Positions 5,923 through 8,974 of a stretch of DNA of 8,974 nucleotides are shown one piece after another. The stretch spans positions 1 to 8,974 of the forward strand of contig DAHWHV010000322.1 in assembly GCA_027335545.1 (NCBI GenBank), written 5' to 3'. Made by a program: the position numbers and the translations under genes. This DNA is from Clostridia bacterium (GTDB lineage Bacteria; Bacillota_E; RBS10-35; JAJYVN01). The notes under the pieces were generated by a model, which ran no database searches, was not told the origin of the DNA, and saw only the letters and a list, made by a program, of their open reading frames with translations. How positions within the stretch are numbered: the first letter of the stretch is position 1; each line of letters starts with the position of its first letter.

Positions 5923-7317
5923 TCAGAGACCGCGGGCGCCGTCCGCGGCGCGCACGCCCTCGACCGGGGGGACCCGGCCGGGCGGGGCCGTGCCGCGCCC
6001 GACCGCCCCGGACGGCGCCGCGCCATCCGCCGCCGGCAGGCCAGCCACCGGCGGCAGATCTAGTTGGAAGGCCTCGGCCAGGGCCCGCACGGCGTGCTGG
6101 CCGGCGGGCTCCCCCGCGAGGTCCCGGATTCGCTCGATGGGGCCGTTCAGCAGCTTGTTCACGATGGCGGATCCCATCTGGCGCACCAGGGCCTGGTCGC
6201 GGGCCGAGAGGTGGGCGAGGCGCCTGAGTGTACGCCGGGTCTCCGCCTCAGCCACCGTTTCGAAGCGGGCGCGCAGGGCGCGGATCACCGGCACCACGTC
6301 CAGGGCGCGCAGCCAGGCCTCCAGCCCCTCGACCTCCTGCGCGATCAGCGCCTCGGCCCGCCGGGCCTCACGGGCCCGCGCCCCCCGCCCCTCCGCGGCC
6401 ACCGCCTCCAGGTCGTCGATGTTGTGCAACCGCACGCTCGGCCCCGCAACGGCGGGGTCCACGTCGCGGGGTACCGCGATGTCCAGGATGAGCAACGGGC
6501 GCCCACCGCGCGCGGCCAGCGCCGGGTCGATCCAGGCCGGCGTGATCACGGGCTCCGGCGACGCGGTCGAGGCGACGACCACGTCCGCCTCGACCAGCAC
6601 CCGCTCCAGGGAGGCGAAGGGCACCGCCTCGCCCCCCACGCGCGCCGCCAAGTCCTCAGCGCGTTCCGGCGTGCGGTTGCACACCAGGAGACGCCCGACG
6701 CCGGCCTCGCCCAGGCGGCGGGCCACCGTCTCCGCCGTCTCGCCGGCACCGAGTACCAGGGCGCGCCGGCCTTCGAGCGCGCCGAGCGCGCGCCGCGCGA
6801 ACTCCACCGCGGCCGCGCCGACGCTGACCGGCGCGGCCGCGAGCGCGGTCTCCGCGTGGACGCGGCGGCTGCAGGCCAAGGCGTGGTGGAAGAGCCCGTG
6901 CATCCGCTTGCCCACGGTGCCGGCCTCGCCCGCGCGGAGGTAGGCCTCGCGGACCTGGGACAGCACCTGGGTCTCACCGAGGACGAGGGACTCCAGCCCG
7001 CAACTGACGCGGCAGAGGTGGGCGGCCGTCGCCGCGGTCCCCACGTGCGTATACAGGTAGCGGCGCAGGCGCTCGGGCTCCCAGCCCGCCCGGGCGGCGA
7101 GGACGGCGGTCAGGTGCGCGGCCGCCGGCCCGGGGTCACCCGCCACGGCCACCACGTCGGTCCGGTTGCACGTGCAGAGGAGGACCGCCTCCGACACGGG
7201 ACCCGCAGCCAGCGCGCGCAGGGCGGCCAACTGCTCGGTCGCATCGGTCCAGTGCAGGCGCTCCCGTACGTCAACCGGCGCCGTGCGATGGTCCAGACCG
7301 ACGGTGAGAAAGTGCAA
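5923..7317 (-). CDS. hemA: Glutamyl-tRNA reductase
   Basis: HemA reduces glutamyl-tRNA(Glu) with NADPH to glutamate-1-semialdehyde, the first committed step of the C5 pathway and the usual control point. The product has 464 residues. It begins M-H-F-L-T-V-G-L-D-H-R-T-A-P-V (1-15). L-C-T-C-N-R-T-D (47-54) holds the catalytic thiol, Cys50. S-C-G-L-E-S-L-V-L-G-E-T-Q-V follows near 110-123. The NADPH-binding segment is A-L-V-L-G-A-G-E-T-A-E-T-V, and the C-terminal dimerisation helices are present. The last 45 or so residues, after F-Q-L-D-L-P-P, are a Gly/Ala/Pro/Arg-rich tail that most homologues lack. The TTG start fits the conserved N terminus exactly; its ribosome site (AGG 9 nt upstream) is weak, which suits tight control. 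A 452-nt gap with a structured leader precedes it. The frame is open far upstream, but only as a G+C artefact. Confidence 0.95.
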   Translation of the reverse strand: MHFLTVGLDHRTAPVDVRERLHWTDATEQLAALRALAAGPVSEAVLLCTCNRTDVVAVAGDPGPAAAHLTAVLAARAGWEPERLRRYLYTHVGTAATAAHLCRVSCGLESLVLGETQVLSQVREAYLRAGEAGTVGKRMHGLFHHALACSRRVHAETALAAAPVSVGAAAVEFARRALGALEGRRALVLGAGETAETVARRLGEAGVGRLLVCNRTPERAEDLAARVGGEAVPFASLERVLVEADVVVASTASPEPVITPAWIDPALAARGGRPLLILDIAVPRDVDPAVAGPSVRLHNIDDLEAVAAEGRGARAREARRAEALIAQEVEGLEAWLRALDVVPVIRALRARFETVAEAETRRTLRRLAHLSARDQALVRQMGSAIVNKLLNGPIERIRDLAGEPAGQHAVRALAEAFQLDLPPVAGLPAADGAAPSGAVGRGTAPPGRVPPVEGVRAADGARGL

Positions 7318-7359
7318 CGCGGTGCCTGGTGCGAAAAACGTGGATAACGCCGCGGATGC

Positions 7360-7417
7360 GGTCTTCCACGCCGTCCGCCCGACCAGGCCTTCGCCCCTTC
7401 CGGCCTCCGATTTGCCC
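7360..7417 (-). promoter_or_regulatory. Heme-cluster repeated element, copy B (before hemA)
   Basis: On the minus strand it starts GGGGCAAATC, passes through GCCGGAAGGGGCGAAGGCC and TGGTCGGGCG, and ends at GACC. From AAATC to GGGCG it matches copy A in 30 of 38 columns with one gap. The dyad GGTC-N17-GACC spans 7384-7360 and ends 42 nt before the hemA TTG, against 44 nt for copy A before menG. Confidence 0.65.
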
Positions 7418-7446
7418 CCCGCGGGGCAGTAAGGCGACAGGCGGAC
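7373..7446 (-). ncRNA. Predicted three-way-junction leader RNA of hemA
   Basis: Three perfect stems fit together on the minus strand: P1 GTCCGCC (7446-7440) with GGCGGAC (7379-7373), P2 TGCCCC-GCGG-GGGGCA (7428-7413), and P3 AGGCC (7406-7402) with GGCCT (7389-7385). The junction strands include AATCGG and the P3 loop GGAAGGGGCGAA, which carry the bases most conserved with copy A. The GGTC/GACC dyad crosses P1, so it is either a pseudoknot or an alternative state. This is a by-eye fold with no energy calculation. Copy A does not form the same P2 and P3 well, so the fold may be local to hemA. Confidence 0.4.
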
Positions 7447-7564
7447 TTTGGCTGCGCAGCCTCCAGCGCACGCGCCGCGACGCCCAGCGGGACGAGAGGA
7501 GGGGCATACGGCCGGCGCCACCGTTTGCCCGGCGGTGAAACGGCGCTCTCGCCGGACGCACTGG

Positions 7565-7592
7565 AGCATAGCACCATGGTCGCGGACCGCAA
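7565..7592 (-). promoter_or_regulatory. Candidate extended -10 promoter for hemA
   Basis: On the minus strand TGC-TATGCT (-10 TATGCT at 7570-7565, preceded by the TGn extension) lies 16 nt after TTGCGG (7592-7587). The -35 matches only 3 of 6 positions, and the call rests mainly on the extended -10. Transcription would begin near 7558. Confidence 0.3.
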
Positions 7593-7769
7593 CCGCGCCG
7601 GGACCGCCGCGGATCCCCCCGGCCGGCAACCTTCGATTCGCGCGGCATCCGCGGTCGCGCGCCAGCGCGGGACCGCCCCAGGGGGAGGCCGCGACCCGCG
7701 GCGACAGCGCCCGGCGGCGGGCGCCTGGACGCCCGGTCGGCCCGCCGCCGGGCGGGGGTGGCATCACCA

Positions 7770-8576
7770 TCACCGGCCCGGGCGCGGCGCCTCGGGCACC
7801 CGCCCCAGATGGAGGCAGACGACCCCGACGGTCATGCGGCGGAAGCACACCTCTACAAGTCCGGCGGCTTCCATGCGCCGCGCCACTTCCGGGGCGCCCG
7901 GAAAGGTCTCCAGGGAGCGCGGCAGCCAGGCATACGGCGCCACAGGCAGCCCGGCCCGTGCCGCCCAGGTGCCGAGCAGTGGCAGGACCCGGCGGAAGTA
8001 GAACAGGAATGGGCGCCGGACCAAGGAGGCCGGGGGGTGGCTCAGTTCCAAGATGGCCACGCGCCCGCCCGGACGCACCACGCGCGCCGCCTCGCGCAGC
8101 GCGCGATCGAGGTCGGCCACGTTGCGCATGACGAAGGCCGACGCCGCCGCGTCGAAGTGGCGGTCCGGGAAGGGCAGGCGCAGCGCGTCGCCGGGGCCCA
8201 GTGTGATCCGGCCGCCCAGGGGCGAACGCGCCACCTTGCGGCGGCCCACGGCCAGCATCCCCGGCGAGAGGTCGATGCCCGTGACCCGCCCCTCGGCCCC
8301 GACGAGATCCGCGAGCAACAGCGACAGCTCGGCGGTCCCGCAGCCGATGTCCAGCACGCGGGCCCCCCGCGGGATGCCGGCCAGCCGGCGGAAGCCGCGC
8401 TGCCAGATCCACCAGAAGCCCGCGGTCATCAGGATATTCATCAGGTCGTAGTGCGCGGCGATGCGGTCGAACAGCTCCGGCACGAACGCCGACTTGTCCA
8501 GCAGCGGCGGCGTGGTCGTGGACGAGCCGCCAGAAGGCCTCTCTCCCAGGGACGCGGGCGCATCGCGACCGCTCAC
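7770..8576 (-). CDS. menG: Demethylmenaquinone / ubiquinone-type C-methyltransferase
   Basis: MenG/UbiE adds the ring methyl in the last step of menaquinone synthesis, using S-adenosylmethionine. The product has 268 residues. F-D-R-I-A-A-H-Y-D-L-M-N (36-47) opens the family domain. V-L-D-I-G-C-G-T-A (74-82) is the SAM-binding motif I. G-I-D-L-S-P-G-M-L (100-108), F-V-M-R-N-V-A-D-L-D (148-157) and R-V-V-R-P-G-G (165-171) follow, then L-P-R-S-L-E-T-F-P (218-226). In the first family signature the usual Ser and His are Thr51 and Trp55, a clear departure. The final L-T-G-G-like segment reads M-T-V-G-V-V-C-L-H. The GTG at 8576 has only a distant GGGAG, and the first 28 residues are unconserved; no better start was found. 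It appears first in the cluster behind its own promoter. A related methyltransferase with another substrate is possible. Confidence 0.85.
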   Translation of the reverse strand: MSGRDAPASLGERPSGGSSTTTPPLLDKSAFVPELFDRIAAHYDLMNILMTAGFWWIWQRGFRRLAGIPRGARVLDIGCGTAELSLLLADLVGAEGRVTGIDLSPGMLAVGRRKVARSPLGGRITLGPGDALRLPFPDRHFDAAASAFVMRNVADLDRALREAARVVRPGGRVAILELSHPPASLVRRPFLFYFRRVLPLLGTWAARAGLPVAPYAWLPRSLETFPGAPEVARRMEAAGLVEVCFRRMTVGVVCLHLGRVPEAPRPGR

Positions 8577-8606
8577 GATCGTCGCCCGGCGGCTCCCGTC
8601 GCGAAC

Positions 8607-8625
8607 CGACCGATGCTGACGGTCG
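8607..8625 (-). other. Hairpin in the menG leader
   Basis: CGACCG-TCAGCAT-CGGTCG on the minus strand is a perfect 6-bp stem with a 7-nt loop, 30 nt before the menG start. It uses the GACC arm of the copy A dyad, so the two pairings compete. Copy C shows the same overlap of dyad arm and downstream hairpin (5032-5050). Confidence 0.4.
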
Positions 8626-8676
8626 TCCGCGACGTCGCCCGACCAGGCTCTTCCCCTTTCGGCAGCAGATTTCCCC
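8621..8676 (-). promoter_or_regulatory. Heme-cluster repeated element, copy A (before menG)
   Basis: On the minus strand it starts GGGGAAATC, passes through GCCGAAAGGGGAAGAGCC and TGGTCGGGCG, and ends at GACC. The GGTC-N16-GACC dyad spans 8644-8621 and ends 44 nt before the menG GTG. The element lies inside the leader that the 8771-8799 promoter would produce, beginning about 90 nt after the predicted start site, so it would be transcribed. A GCCGCC-GAA-GGCGGC hairpin (8698-8712) lies just upstream. Confidence 0.65.
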
Positions 8677-8770
8677 AGCGCAGGCAACCGGCACCAGGCC
8701 GCCTTCGGCGGCTGGCAGGCCCACCGGCCCGCCGCCAGGCATCATGGGGACGCCCGCCGCGCGCCGTCCC

Positions 8771-8799
8771 ATTATCTCGTCCGGGCGCCACGGTCTCAA
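8771..8799 (-). promoter_or_regulatory. Sigma-A-type promoter of the cluster
   Basis: On the minus strand TTGAGA (8799-8794, 5 of 6 to consensus) and GATAAT (8776-8771, 5 of 6) are separated by exactly 17 nt. This is the best promoter in the window and stands out in very G+C-rich DNA. Transcription would start near 8764, giving a leader of about 190 nt before menG. Confidence 0.65.
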
Positions 8800-8838
8800 T
8801 GCGCGGTCGGGGACGCGGCCGCGGAGGCGCGCAACCCT

Positions 8839-8886
8839 GCCGAGAACGGCGCCGCGCCGCCGCCGCAGGGCTGCGCCGTTCTCGGC
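8839..8886. repeat. 14-bp perfect inverted repeat (long hairpin)
   Basis: GCCGAGAACGGCGC (8839-8852) and GCGCCGTTCTCGGC (8873-8886) are perfectly complementary across a 20-nt loop. It lies 40 nt upstream of the -35 box. No T tract follows on either strand. It could end transcription from a gene beyond the right edge, or be a protein-binding dyad. I saw no gene in 8800-8974. Confidence 0.6.
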
Positions 8887-8943
8887 GCACCTCCTCGGCG
8901 ACAAGGCTTAGCGGGCGGCCGGCCGATCATGGGGGCGCGCGCA

Positions 8944-8970
8944 CCGTGGCGACGCAGCGGGGCGCCACGG
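8944..8970. repeat. 8-bp inverted repeat at the right edge
   Basis: CCGTGGCG (8944-8951) and CGCCACGG (8963-8970) form a perfect 8-bp stem with an 11-nt loop. With the 14-bp repeat nearby it makes the upstream region rich in structure. Whether it belongs to a terminator of a neighbouring gene cannot be told from the window. Confidence 0.4.
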
Positions 8971-8974
8971 CGGG

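Larger units (their letters stand above)
7318..7769 (-). other. 452-nt gap between menG and hemA: probable promoter and structured leader
   Basis: No gene is supported. It holds a candidate promoter (7565-7592), a region with two alternative hairpins (minus strand CCGTTT/AAACGG against CACCG/CGGTG, about 7515-7545), a predicted three-way junction (7373-7446) and copy B of the repeated element. From the promoter the leader would be about 240 nt, long enough for an RNA switch acting on hemA. Known T-box and cobalamin riboswitch signatures were looked for by eye and not seen. Confidence 0.5.

Noticed and set aside
4214..6943. Long plus-strand frame opposite hemC, sirC and hemA
   Set aside because: Ser/Arg/Ala-rich with no recognisable domain, and fully antisense to three well-supported enzymes.
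7376..7420. Resemblance of copies A and B to a cyclic-di-GMP-I (GEMM) riboswitch (GGGCAAA, GAAA, GAAGGCC)
   Set aside because: The stem flanking the GAAA loop does not pair in copy A, and the second hairpin with its receptor sequence is missing.
7318..8904. The hemA frame stays open upstream for about 1.6 kb, through menG, to 8904
   Set aside because: The extra part is Gly/Arg-rich, overlaps menG in another frame and has no family motif. Long open frames are expected in such G+C-rich DNA. HemA homology starts exactly at the TTG at 7317.
8929..8974. ATG on the plus strand that could open a divergent gene
   Set aside because: No ribosome site, only 15 codons visible before the edge, and the stretch is taken up by an 8-bp inverted repeat.
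1..8974. tRNA, rRNA, CRISPR array, insertion sequence or transposase
   Set aside because: No cloverleaf, no regularly spaced repeats and no transposase motif were seen on either strand.

Overview
The window is very G+C-rich (clearly above 70% by eye, not counted). It carries one leftward (minus-strand) cluster for tetrapyrrole synthesis. Read in transcription order, from high to low coordinates, the genes are a menaquinone/ubiquinone C-methyltransferase (menG/ubiE, 8576-7770), glutamyl-tRNA reductase (hemA, 7317-5923), precorrin-2 dehydrogenase (sirC-like, 5884-5156), hydroxymethylbilane synthase (hemC, 4992-4027), a fused uroporphyrinogen-III methyltransferase/uroporphyrinogen-III synthase (cobA-hemD, 3476-1458) and 5-aminolevulinate dehydratase (hemB, 1455-271). 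The order hemA-sirC-hemC-cobA/hemD-hemB, the CobA-HemD fusion, the use of MenG and the Zn-type HemB fit a high-GC Firmicute of the Symbiobacterium/Thermaerobacter kind. That placement is inference from gene order, not from a marker gene. Most genes start at GTG or TTG.

Pathway: HemA reduces glutamyl-tRNA. HemL (not in the window) would then make 5-aminolevulinate. HemB, HemC and the HemD half carry this to uroporphyrinogen III. The CobA half and the SirC-like protein divert part of it through precorrin-2 to sirohydrochlorin, for siroheme or cobalamin. No ferrochelatase, hemE or later heme gene is visible. MenG links the cluster to respiratory quinone synthesis.

Layout: the right end (8577-8974) holds two strong inverted repeats, a good sigma-A-type promoter (TTGAGA-17-GATAAT) and a leader of about 190 nt before menG. 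A 452-nt gap before hemA, a 163-nt gap before hemC and a 550-nt gap before cobA-hemD are unusually long for an operon. By contrast hemA/sirC are 38 nt apart, and hemB starts right at the cobA-hemD stop. The left end (1-270) holds a hairpin after hemB, then either a promoter or the start of another leftward gene.

The most interesting signal is a sequence element repeated in front of three genes. The copies before menG and hemA match at 30 of 38 aligned columns and sit at nearly the same distance from their start codons (44 and 42 nt). A shorter, diverged copy precedes hemC (56 nt from its start). All three contain a GGTC...GACC dyad with 16-17 nt between the arms. I recognise no known riboswitch or operator in it. 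It is a candidate undescribed cis-regulatory RNA or DNA element of the heme regulon. CobA-HemD also carries an unusual acidic, low-complexity N-terminal extension of about 165 residues, and HemB carries one of about 60 residues.
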